A stretch of DNA of 64,000 nucleotides from Triangularia verruculosa (Eukaryota > Ascomycota > Sordariomycetes > Sordariales > Podosporaceae): positions 159,911 to 223,910 of the forward strand of contig MU863934.1 of assembly GCA_033296885.1 (NCBI GenBank). Reading direction: 5' to 3'. The position numbers were made by a program, and so were the translations under genes. The notes under the pieces were generated by a model. It saw only the letters and a program-made list of their open reading frames with translations. It had not been told where the DNA came from and did not search any database. Below, piece after piece: positions 43,350 to 51,459 of this stretch. Numbering within the stretch: position 1 is the stretch's first letter; the number at the start of each line of letters is the position of its first letter.

Positions 43350-44234
43350 CTACATTCTCACCATCTTCTTGCTTTCCTGCGCTCCGCCAAGCATCATCCA
43401 TGATCCCGTTAGCGACACCCAACCTTCTTCTTCATCATGGTCCTCCCGTACCATGACCGGCACCCATCCTTGCGCCTCATCCTCAGAGAAATCTAGCAGA
43501 GCGTCATACTCACAGCCACTATCGGACCCAACACTCAACCCGCAGTCGCTTGCCGAATCTGGGTGCACCAACTCCGGTGACTGCAAGTATGGAATCTCCT
43601 CGACGAGCGGCGTCTTGAAGCTGACTCTCTTCTTCGCCATCTTCTTCGTCTTCTTCCGAGTGCGAAGGGGGACTGTTATGAGGGTAAACGCTGACACTTT
43701 CTGTACGATGTCATCCATGCTGATATCTTCTTCACTCTCTTTATCAGCTCGCGCCTTCAACCGTTTGCTCTCCCTCCAGCAATCACTAGGCAGTACCTCC
43801 TCCGAAAAGGCAATGTCTATTCCATCTTTGACAGGATCGTCCCGAACCACAACCCTCCCACCCCCCCTGAATCGAGGTTCCTTCCTCCAGACCTCAACAC
43901 CGCCCCTCTTCACCAGTCTTCCACCCTTAAACCTCTCCTCTTCCATCTGCACTTGTTTCAGCCTATCATTCGTTCCATGTCGTTGCTTTATAGCGGGTCT
44001 CATCTCCCCTGGCACAGCCTGACAATCAAACTTCAACCACCAGACCGTCTCCTCCACTGTCCTTTTCTCTTCCTGTTGCTTCTTCTGAATCTCTGACGAT
44101 GCTTTCTTGACAATCTTGACGTCGCCAAGATGGCCTTTCTTTGCAACGCATTTTTGAGGACGGTGATGTGTCCATGATGGTGGGTTGGGGGCCGTCAAGG
44201 GTTGCTCGTCGGGGTTGAAATGTGTTTTTGGCAT
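43350..44234 (-). CDS. Hypothetical charged, disordered protein
   Basis: Single open frame of 294 codons, MPKTHFNPDEQ to KKMVRM. The composition is strongly Lys/Arg/Glu-rich in the first two thirds (KKASSEIQKKQQEEKRTVEETVWWLKFDC, RTRKKTKKMAKKRVSFKTP) and acidic near the end (SEDEAQGW, EDHDEEEGW). The block RVSFKTPLVEEIPYL resembles short linear docking motifs (KVxF/RVxF), such as those binding protein phosphatase 1, but that is only a pattern. No domain or signal peptide recognised. Codon use and length argue for a real gene; it could be lineage-specific. Confidence 0.55.
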   Translation of the reverse strand: MPKTHFNPDEQPLTAPNPPSWTHHRPQKCVAKKGHLGDVKIVKKASSEIQKKQQEEKRTVEETVWWLKFDCQAVPGEMRPAIKQRHGTNDRLKQVQMEEERFKGGRLVKRGGVEVWRKEPRFRGGGRVVVRDDPVKDGIDIAFSEEVLPSDCWRESKRLKARADKESEEDISMDDIVQKVSAFTLITVPLRTRKKTKKMAKKRVSFKTPLVEEIPYLQSPELVHPDSASDCGLSVGSDSGCEYDALLDFSEDEAQGWVPVMVREDHDEEEGWVSLTGSWMMLGGAQESKKMVRM

Positions 44235-45076
44235 GGTGGTTTGGCGTCACAGACGCACGGAACGATGGCGATGTTATTGTGGTAAGGGTAGTAGGTGAGT
44301 CTTTGCGATCGACAGGTGTACAACGATGATTTGGGTAAGATATATCTGCAAAAGAACAACACTCACCAAAGTCCATAGTGGCTGTATATAACATTGCGCC
44401 AGATCTCTCGGATATCGGCGTAAGCGATTGTTTTCCTGTTTTCCAGTCGTTTCTGTCGATCCGTTTTGCTACCGCTTGATTTTCGGCCTGCTCAGGGTGG
44501 CCATGGAGAGGTCATCCGCTCTGATTTCCTGTGTTACTCACACCGTCTGTTGATCTTGGCGCGGGCCTCTTGGTGGCCTCCCTCCGACCTGACCACCATC
44601 GCGCCTCGGATCACGGTGGTGCGGCGCAGCATATTTGGGGGTATGCGGGTCCGACCTGACTAGAGCGGTTCATGAACGTCAGTTTGAAGAGGGCCTCCGT
44701 CGGGGTCGCATCCCGGCCTAATTGATCTTCGAGAGAGATCAGGCTGCGGGCTGGTAGGTCGGGTAGATGAGTCATTGTGGGGATGCCACATGGCTGGTGT
44801 AGCAAGGTACTAGGTAGGTAGGTAGGTAAGCAACTCATGGTAAGCTGTTCATTCACAGGTGGATGTCACATGGCGCTCTATTAGGCACCTACCTAGGTAG
44901 CTAGCATATATTGAGCATAAAACGCCTGACAACCTAGTGAACGGCCTGAAGACAAGGCTGCTCGCAATTCAACCCCATCCTTCAACATTCTGGCCTCAAG
45001 ATTTGCATGATTGAATGAAGATGGGATGTAGCTGAAGTTTCAGCTCAGCGAAGGAACTTCTTGCTGAAGATAGGTA
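44235..45076. other. Intergenic, left flank of the transposon (0.84 kb)
   Basis: Holds a short GGTA tandem repeat (44804-44830) and an acctaggtag word (about 44889-44898). The last two bases before the element (45075-45076, TA) are the target duplication. Confidence 0.55.
44804..44830. repeat. Short GGTA tandem repeat
   Basis: Reads aaggtac-taggtaggtaggtaggtaag, about four GGTA units in intergenic DNA; related to the dispersed TAGGTACC words of this genome. Confidence 0.7.
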
Positions 45077-45121
45077 ACGTACATTATCAGTGAGTCGTGC
45101 ATATCAGTGGGTCGCGCACTC
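45077..45121 (+). repeat. Left terminal inverted repeat (45 bp)
   Basis: Begins ACGTACATTATCAGTGAG and is identical to the reverse complement of 47228-47272 over all 45 bases; the next base differs. Confidence 0.95.
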
Positions 45122-45509
45122 CCTAGCGCGACGCGTCCTCTGTGACAAGGGCTGGTAAACAGGGCTTGGAACAGTAGTTCAATTCAGTAATAATCTTCAA
45201 TGGCCTCGAAGTCCATGATGAAGAAAAGAAGAAGAAGACTTGGAATAGTACAGTGGTCCTGAACGCGTATTTATCCTCCGTCAAGTGGTCTGTGCCCTCC
45301 TTGCCTCAGGCCTCTGCCAAGTCCTTCAATATATCACTGAGCCAGTAGGATCCCTTTGATACCCGCCATGCTTCTGATTGACTGCTTCACTTCCATCGGT
45401 TGGCTCACAACGTGCAGGTCGGTGGCTGTTAACCCGAGCTGTGGCCTGTTGGTCCTTTGCCGTGTGACATCCTCTTTGCACTTTACATCGAATTTTTCTA
45501 CAATCCAAT

Positions 45510-47183
45510 ATGCCTTCTACTTTAAAGGAAGCGAGGGTAATCTTAGCCCTTGAAGCTCTCCAAAAGGACGAAAAATTAAGCCTCAGAGCCGCAGCTAAGC
45601 TCTATAATGTACCACCATCAACCCTCCGCGACCGACGCGCTGGCCGGCCTGCACGACGCGATACTACGCCCGGTACAAAGAAGCTCACTCAATCAGAAGA
45701 GGAGGCTATTGTCCAATACATTATTGAGCTATGTGCGCGAGCTTTTCCACCCAGATTGCGTGGTGTGGAAGATATGGCCAACCAACTGCTACGCGTACGC
45801 GATGCGCCCCCTGTCGGCAAGCTCTGGGTACATCAATTTGTTAAACGCCAGCCAGAGCTCCGTATGCGCTTTACGCGTAGATACGACTACCAGAGGGCTA
45901 AATGCGAGGATCCAAAGGTTATTAGCGAGTGGTTCGCGCTTGTGCGGAACACCAAGGCCAAGTACGGTATTGTGGATGACGATGTCTACAACTTCGACGA
46001 GACTGGGTTTATGATGGGTATTATCTTCGCGGGCATGGTAGTTACGACCTCAGACGGCCTTAGCAAGGCGAAACTGGCCCAGCCTGGCAACCGCGAATGG
46101 GCAACGGTGATCCAGGGAGTCAATGCCCTCGGCTGGGCCATCCCTCCGTTCATTATTTTGGCCGCGCAGTACCACCTTGCCAACTGGTATACCGAGTGCA
46201 ACCTACCGTCTACCTGGCGCATCGCAACCACCGAAAATGGCTGGACTACTAATACAATAGGCTTAAATTGGATCAAACACTTCGATTATTATATAGCGTT
46301 CCGTATAAAGGGCAAATACCGGTTGTTAATCCTCGACGGCCACGAAAGCTACCACTCGACCGAATTCGAGCGCCACTGCCAGCAGAACAACATTATTACG
46401 CTCTGCATGCCTCCACATTCTTCGCACTACCTCCAGCCACTCGATGTCGGCTGCTTTGGGCCATTAAAGCAGGCGTACGGCCGCCAGATCGAGGACTTGA
46501 TGCGCATGCATATCAACCACGTAAGCAAGCTCGAGTTCCTCTGTACCTTCCGCGAGGCCTTCTTCGCCTCTATAACGGAGAAGAATATATAGGGTGGCTT
46601 TGCGGGTGCTGGCCTTGTGCCATACGATCCAGAGAGGGTGCTTTCTAAGCTGGATATAAAGCTTCGTACGCCAACACCTCTAAACTCACGGCCCGGCACT
46701 GCACAACCTTGGGTCTTCCAGACACCACACAACCCCCGAGAAGCTAACTCGCAGTCAACGCTTATTAAGACTCGCATTACTAACCATTAAAATAGCTCCC
46801 CAATTTCAATGTTGGCTGCTATGGACCAGCTTACTAAGAGTACGATAGCTGTAATACACCAGGTAGCTCTCCTTCGTGCAGAGAACACTTTACTCCGTAA
46901 AGCTAACGAGGCACTAAGCAAGCGCCGGAGAGCCAAAAAAACACGTGTGCGGCTCGGAGGATCACTTACTGTGCAGGATGCACACGATCTATTGGATAAG
47001 AAGGCCGTGGGTGGAGAGGGAGTGCAAGAAACGCAGCCGGATAGTAGTGGTGCAGGGGGGGCTCATACAAAGGTTCGGTGCTGTGGTGTGTGTGGCAAGC
47101 CTGGCCATAATGCACGCACTTGCCAGGAGGCTGCAGAATCATCTGATTCAGCTGTTTCTGATGTAATTGTAGTTAGTTCCTAA
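45510..47183 (+). pseudogene. Pogo/Fot1 transposase with two in-frame stops
   Basis: A 558-codon frame from the ATG at 45510 to the TAA ending at 47183, broken only by TAG at 46590-46592 and TAA at 46788-46790. Domains: N-terminal psq-type helix-turn-helix (LSLRAAAKLYNVPPSTLRDR, about 24-43), CENP-B-type HTH (LTQSEEEAIVQYIIELCARA), then the DDE core with NFDETGF, LLILDGHESYHS and PPHSSHYLQPLDVGCFGPLK. After the first stop the family sequence continues as GGFAGAGLVPYDPERVLSKLD, after the second as ENTLLRKANEALSKRRRAKKTRVRLGG, and it ends in a zinc knuckle (CGVCGKPGHNARTC, CX2CX4HX4C). Relatives have sense codons at both stops; Gln (CAG, CAA) turned to TAG, TAA by CpA-to-TpA change would explain both. 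The DDE triad itself is upstream of the first stop and intact. Confidence 0.9.
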
Positions 47184-47227
47184 TGTTGGTGTGTTATAAT
47201 TGAGGGTAATTGTAGTAGGGTGGTAGA

Positions 47228-47272
47228 GAGTGCGCGACCCACTGATATGCACGACTCACTGATAATGTACGT
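47228..47272 (-). repeat. Right terminal inverted repeat (45 bp)
   Basis: Exact inverted copy of 45077-45121, ending ATAATGTACGT before the flanking TA. Confidence 0.95.
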
Positions 47273-47837
47273 TACACAACAAGATCACCACTTGTCTCTC
47301 GTAAGCGCTTGGTCCGAAGAACTTACGATGTGAATTGCGTAGGTACTGCGGAGCTATCTACAGCTACCTAGTCTGCTCGTAACCCTGCGTCTTCTCATGT
47401 GACCATCCAGATCGAGAAATCAGGCCTATGCATAAGCTACCTTTGCATCTGCCAGTGGGTGGCTGGTTGACTGTCATCGCAAACCCTAACCCCCCTGTCG
47501 GGGACACCGTGACGTGAGGGGTGAGATCAGTCCCATCGTAACCTGCTCTACTGTGTAACTCTTGATTGCAGGGCCTCTCGGGTCGTTGCCCCGTGCCAAT
47601 GAGCGTTCGGCGCGTTAGCCCCTCTCGGCCCGGTGCCCTCTCGGCCCGGTGCCCAGGTCTCTCACTCCCCGACACCAAGAAACCTTTCCTCTCCCGACGC
47701 TATCCTTCGCTCTCCCTTCAATCACCTTGCCAGCCGCAGCCGATACCGTCGATCCTTACTCCCATAACGCTCCGGGTAAGATCTCTACATATCATAGCTA
47801 GTCAAATCGGTCTCGCTAACGACAATCGGCACTACAG
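47273..47837. other. Region between transposon and NUDIX-like gene
   Basis: Contains an exact 16-bp tandem duplication (ctctcggcccggtgcc twice, about 47624-47655). A possible upstream exon of the NUDIX-like gene would end at 47775 before a GTAAGA donor (intron 47776-47837), but no start codon could be tied to it. Confidence 0.4.
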
Positions 47838-48307
47838 GCCTGTGCAATCATGGCGACTTTGCGATTCGAGACGGAGATGTATGCGGCAGAGAAATTTGTG
47901 GAAAGTGCCGGCACGGTTTCACTGCGATTCGCGAAACCACCGAAGAGACCGGTATCCCTTGCCGCCTTTTGCCTGTCAACTTGGTTTCACGCGTCTGCCC
48001 CGCCATCGAGACGGAGCATCTCCCGGACCAGGCACGCTTGTTTAAAGGTTCCCGCGAGCCCATCGTAGTGCAGACACGACGTCTCGGAGAGGGCGAAATT
48101 AAACTGATTTGGTGGTTTGTGGCTGCCGTCAATGAGGGCGAGCCTGTCGGCCAACACGAGAAGCACAAGTTTGAGGTGGACTTTTACAGTTACGACACGG
48201 TTTTGGAGAAATTGACATTCAAGGATGATCGCGAGCTGGTCAAGAAGGCAATCGAGCTTGTCAAGTCCTCCGTCGGTACAGCCGGTGATTTGTTTCCAAG
48301 TACTTAA
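47838..48307 (+). CDS. NUDIX hydrolase-like protein, N-terminus missing or undetected
   Basis: The frame opens after a CTACAG acceptor at 47837 and runs to the stop at 48305-48307. It contains a degenerate NUDIX box (CGKCRHGFTAIRETTEETG, where the REtxEEtG half is intact), then PCRLLPVNLVSR, LPDQARLFKGSREPIVVQTRRLGEGEIKLIWWFVAAV and FYSYDTVLEKLTFKDDRELVKKAIELV. That is the normal C-terminal half of a fungal NUDIX family protein. The front half of the NUDIX box is poor: the first conserved Glu appears as Lys and spacing is off by about one residue. The preceding beta-strands are not found. The gene lies 0.57 kb right of the transposon and may be decayed at its 5' end. Intact relatives hydrolyse nucleoside diphosphate-linked substrates. 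Confidence 0.45.
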
Positions 48308-48439
48308 TGGGGGGAGCCCCATCTTCCCTTTGGCCATAGTTCCATCACTATTCCAGAGCATACCTGGTACTTGAGCGTGGATGGCATATCATGTTTAAAG
48401 TTTCTCATTTTGGAGAAAGAGTCTTTCAAATTTTCCATG

Positions 48440-49402
48440 CTACCTAAAAATCCGAGCCCAAAATCCGAGAAGCCGGGACTGGTGAGGAGAGTTAGCACGA
48501 TGGGGAATGAGGGTGGAGGTTAGCATGACAGGGGATTGGGCACTTACAATCACGCGATTCATCGTCTTTAGCTGCATCTGCAGTAGCTCGAGGCTTTTCT
48601 CCAAGTCTTGATACGCTGACTCCCATTCCCACCATTCCCATTTTTCGGCGAAGTTTGTACTTTTCCGCCAGGCATCTGGGGGCCGCTTTAACCTGTGCTT
48701 GAGTAGCTTCTCCTCGATGTGCTCAATCTCTTCCTCGAAACACCTTTTGAGATCTTCACCGACTGTTGTTTCCGTGAACCGCTTCTTGCTCGTTAATTCG
48801 GTCTGCAATAGAGTCCTGGCCCTTCCTGCCTCGGACTTGAGGATGATGGATCGTATGATGCCATGTGCTGAGTCTCTGGTGTTATCATGTTTGATAAGGA
48901 CAGCGCCGTTGCTCATGAAGTTTCGCCAAATCTGATCTTGTCGTGTTGTCCATGTATTCTGAAACGCTCCCTGGCGAAAAGCAGTCCACATTGTAGTGGT
49001 AATGACGACGCGTTTGTAAGCGTCCTGTCCCAGGATTTTTTCAAGAAGTCTGGTGCGCTTCTTCTCCATGTTGCCAATGGAGCTGTGGGTGATGGGATGA
49101 AGGATAATGACACCGTCGAGTGGTTGGTTTTTAGCGAAACCCTGCTTCACAAGCCATCGACCAATGCCCTCAAATATCTCCAAGTCGTTTCGCCCATCAT
49201 CGTCGAAGCCAGGTGTGTCGATGAGAGTGATATTATGCCCGTCTAGCATAAACTGCACTGCTTGAGGGTCCTGCGTGCAAGGATCAAGACCATGTCCAAC
49301 CAATAAGTTACCACCTGAGGCAAGGTTTGCGAATGTCGTTTTGCCCGCCCCTGTCACTCCGATAATCACCACCAAGATGTCGTGAGACACTGGTTGCGTC
49401 AT
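48440..49402 (-). CDS. AIG1/septin-like P-loop GTPase (copy 1)
   Basis: Two exons, 48548-49402 and 48440-48478, with a 69-nt intron; 297 aa from the ATG at 49400-49402 (MTQPVSHDILVV). The GTPase motifs are G1 GVTGAGKTT (residues 15-23) and G3 DTPGFDD (62-68). The G4 position reads TTTMWTAF, where the related gene to the right has TTMWDKL, so the base-specifying Asp is replaced by Thr. The C-terminal third is a long charged helix (GEDLKRCFEEEIEHIEEKLLKHRLK, then YQDLEKSLELLQMQLKTMNRV), probably coiled coil. AIG1/GIMAP-type GTPases act as membrane-associated scaffolds in immunity and vesicle biology in animals and plants; the fungal versions are uncharacterised. It faces copy 2 across about 0.6 kb in divergent orientation. 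Confidence 0.75.
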   Translation of the reverse strand: MTQPVSHDILVVIIGVTGAGKTTFANLASGGNLLVGHGLDPCTQDPQAVQFMLDGHNITLIDTPGFDDDGRNDLEIFEGIGRWLVKQGFAKNQPLDGVIILHPITHSSIGNMEKKRTRLLEKILGQDAYKRVVITTTMWTAFRQGAFQNTWTTRQDQIWRNFMSNGAVLIKHDNTRDSAHGIIRSIILKSEAGRARTLLQTELTSKKRFTETTVGEDLKRCFEEEIEHIEEKLLKHRLKRPPDAWRKSTNFAEKWEWWEWESAYQDLEKSLELLQMQLKTMNRVIVSAQSPVMLTSTLIPHRANSPHQSRLLGFWARIFR

Positions 49403-49986
49403 AATCGTACCAGGGGAAGCTGCTGGCGGATGAAAGTTCACGCGATAAAAGTGATGGGTCCGAAAGCAGGGGTTGGTAGTGCTAAACAGAGAATACAGCA
49501 TTGCTTGGTGCTGCTTTGTCTTGCATGCTGGCAGATACGTGGAATCCCAGTTTGATTAAGAGGCATGTCCACTATATGCCCGTTCCCAAGTGAAGGAGGC
49601 TCTTCCACGCTCTTCCAAGTCACAAAACTCTGGGTGGTGTGTAGGGCTGCAATGTTGGGCACACTAAGACCACAGACAAATTGGGTTGGGCCACTTGGTA
49701 GCTTAGGTGGTCACATGCATGCAGCCCCAATGTGAAGCCAACAAATACAATGAGCACAGCGCGCTGGCCGCGAGTCGGATACAGCCAATGAAAACTCTTT
49801 GGTGTGATCTTCGCCGGTTCCCAATGCTCACTGGTGCAAATCTTCTTTACGTCACGGTCCTCGTTAGGCACATGTACAAATCAGGCTTATATCCTTACTG
49901 AAGTTCCCTCATGGTCTCTGAATGGTCCGCAGTGCAGAGCATCCGGCTTTCTTCCCACCTTTGAGATTCATCTCCTCTCCACAGTC
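49403..49986. other. Divergent promoter region between the two GTPase genes
   Basis: Roughly 0.58 kb shared upstream region; no coding feature recognised. Confidence 0.5.
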
Positions 49987-50751
49987 ATGAGTTTGAGAAA
50001 ACCTTGTATTCTTCTTCTGGGCCCTACAGGATCTGGCAAGACCACCTTCGCTAAGCGTGTAGGAATCACCGCCTCAGACAAGCCGAGTACGCTACCTATT
50101 CACCTGCGTACCCACCCACCCAAGCCCATACTTAATTAAGAACATACCTATTCTGAACACTGGCACTAACATCTGTGAAAAGCCACCCAATGTACTGCAT
50201 ATCAAGTCGAAGGACTCGGCCTAACCCTGGTCGACACCCCTGGATTCAGTGATTCCCCTGCAGAAACCTTGGGCGTCCTGAGAATCATCGGCAAATGGCT
50301 GGGACAAGATTCGCAGGCGGTGACGGGTGTCATCTACTTTCAAGCGATCACCAACGGCAGGCTCACAGGGACTGCACGCTCCCATATTTCCGTATTTGAG
50401 CAGATATGCGGCGTGTCATTTCTCTCCCGGACTGTTTTTGTCACAACAATGTGGGACAAGTTGGCCGATCCCGGGAAGGCGCGATACGAGTCGCTGCACG
50501 GAGAACTTGTCAGAAAGTATGGGCGTCTGACCAACAAGGGCACCAAGTTCTTGAAGTTTACTGGTGATGGGGGTAGCGCTAAAGAGGTGCTAGGATGCAT
50601 TGAAGAGAAGTCTAGGACATCCAGAGCCGCGCAACTGCAATTTGTCAAGGAGATTAAGGCTTCTGGACTGAGTCCCACTGGTGTGCGGAAAACCTCAGCG
50701 GGGAAAGTTGTCGTGAAGGATCTGAATCGTGGGTTTTGTGCAATTCTTTAG
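49987..50751 (+). CDS. AIG1-like P-loop GTPase with C-terminal CaaX box (copy 2)
   Basis: Two exons, 49987-50086 and 50183-50751, with a 96-nt intron in phase; 222 aa. G1 is GPTGSGKTT (residues 12-20), G3 is LVDTPGFSD and the G4-like block is FVTTMWDKLAD. It lacks the long coiled tail of copy 1 and instead ends NRGFCAIL. The last four residues, Cys-Ala-Ile-Leu, form a CaaX box with terminal Leu, which would direct geranylgeranylation and membrane anchoring if recognised. Shared blocks with copy 1 (TGxGKTTFA, DTPGF, GVIxxxxIT, TTMW) show the two are related but old duplicates. Function unknown. Confidence 0.8.
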
Positions 50752-51459
50752 CGGAAGGACCACCTAGGCAACCATTGCGATGGTAAAGACCTCGCGATGA
50801 CCGACGTCCAAGCTAGGTGGGCCAACAAGTTTCTTATTTCAATCATTATATGGGGTCTTGATATAGAATGGATACCTAGCGCTTCATCTCTGATGTACCT
50901 ATGTAAGTGTTTTCGATCTCATCGTGAGTATAAAGGAACATAAAATGAGGGGAGGAGACCTTCGAGTTTTCATACCTATGCAGCAACCCTGAACCCGACA
51001 ACATTTACCACATCATTCAAGAGAAAAGACAGTACCTAATCTTGCCCTTTATTAACCTCTACGAATTGGCAAAGAAAGTATAACCGTCGCCCTCCACAGC
51101 AGGCTGGAAAGCTTTAAGTGGTAAGGTACTTTGATACCCTCCTTCGACGCCCACTGGTTCTGTAAGTGCTCTACGGTAAGATGATCAGGTAGGTGAACAA
51201 TGACTGTGTGAACGAATTTTCCGGCGCTTTCTGTTTTATAGGTAGCAGAGTTTGCGAACGTTGACGACTGATAATCCATTCGAAGCGTATGAAATAGGGC
51301 AAAAACGACAGAAAACGATGGTACCTTAAAGTAGGTACCTAGCCACGGTCAAGGCCCAAAACAACTTCCTTCCAAGGATCCCGATTCTTTGGTCCTGCTA
51401 TCATAGGTATTCCCTCCATCTTTTAATTCCCGGTATTGGCATCGTACAGGTGCTTCACA
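50752..51459. other. Intergenic, convergent 3' flanks
   Basis: Between GTPase copy 2 and the CorA-like gene. A 75-codon minus-strand frame at 51052-51279 (MDYQSSTFANS..) begins well but has no recognised family; it is listed under rejected items. A gtaggtacctag word lies at about 51331-51342. Confidence 0.45.

Larger units (their letters stand above)
45077..47272 (+). mobile_element. Fot1/pogo-type (Tc1-mariner superfamily) DNA transposon, complete
   Basis: 2,196 bp bounded by perfect 45-bp terminal inverted repeats and flanked on both sides by the dinucleotide TA (45075-45076 and 47273-47274), the target duplication of the Tc1/mariner/pogo superfamily. Between them lie a 390-bp 5' region and one transposase frame (45510-47183) of the HTH_psq plus CENP-B HTH plus DDE architecture. 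The identical inverted repeats mean a recent insertion or recent activity, though the transposase has two in-frame stops. A second, degraded piece of the same element lies at 63537-63915 in the opposite orientation. Confidence 0.95.

Noticed and set aside
47364..47678. Possible second mobile element right of the transposon (region with CGTGACGTGAGGGG and a 16-bp duplication)
   Set aside because: No inverted repeats, no target duplication and no coding similarity could be found.
51052..51279. 75-codon minus-strand frame beginning MDYQSSTFANS
   Set aside because: Looks mildly protein-like (FVHTVIVHLPDHLTVEHLQNQW) but no family recognised and it is too short to support; it could be a small gene if transcripts exist.
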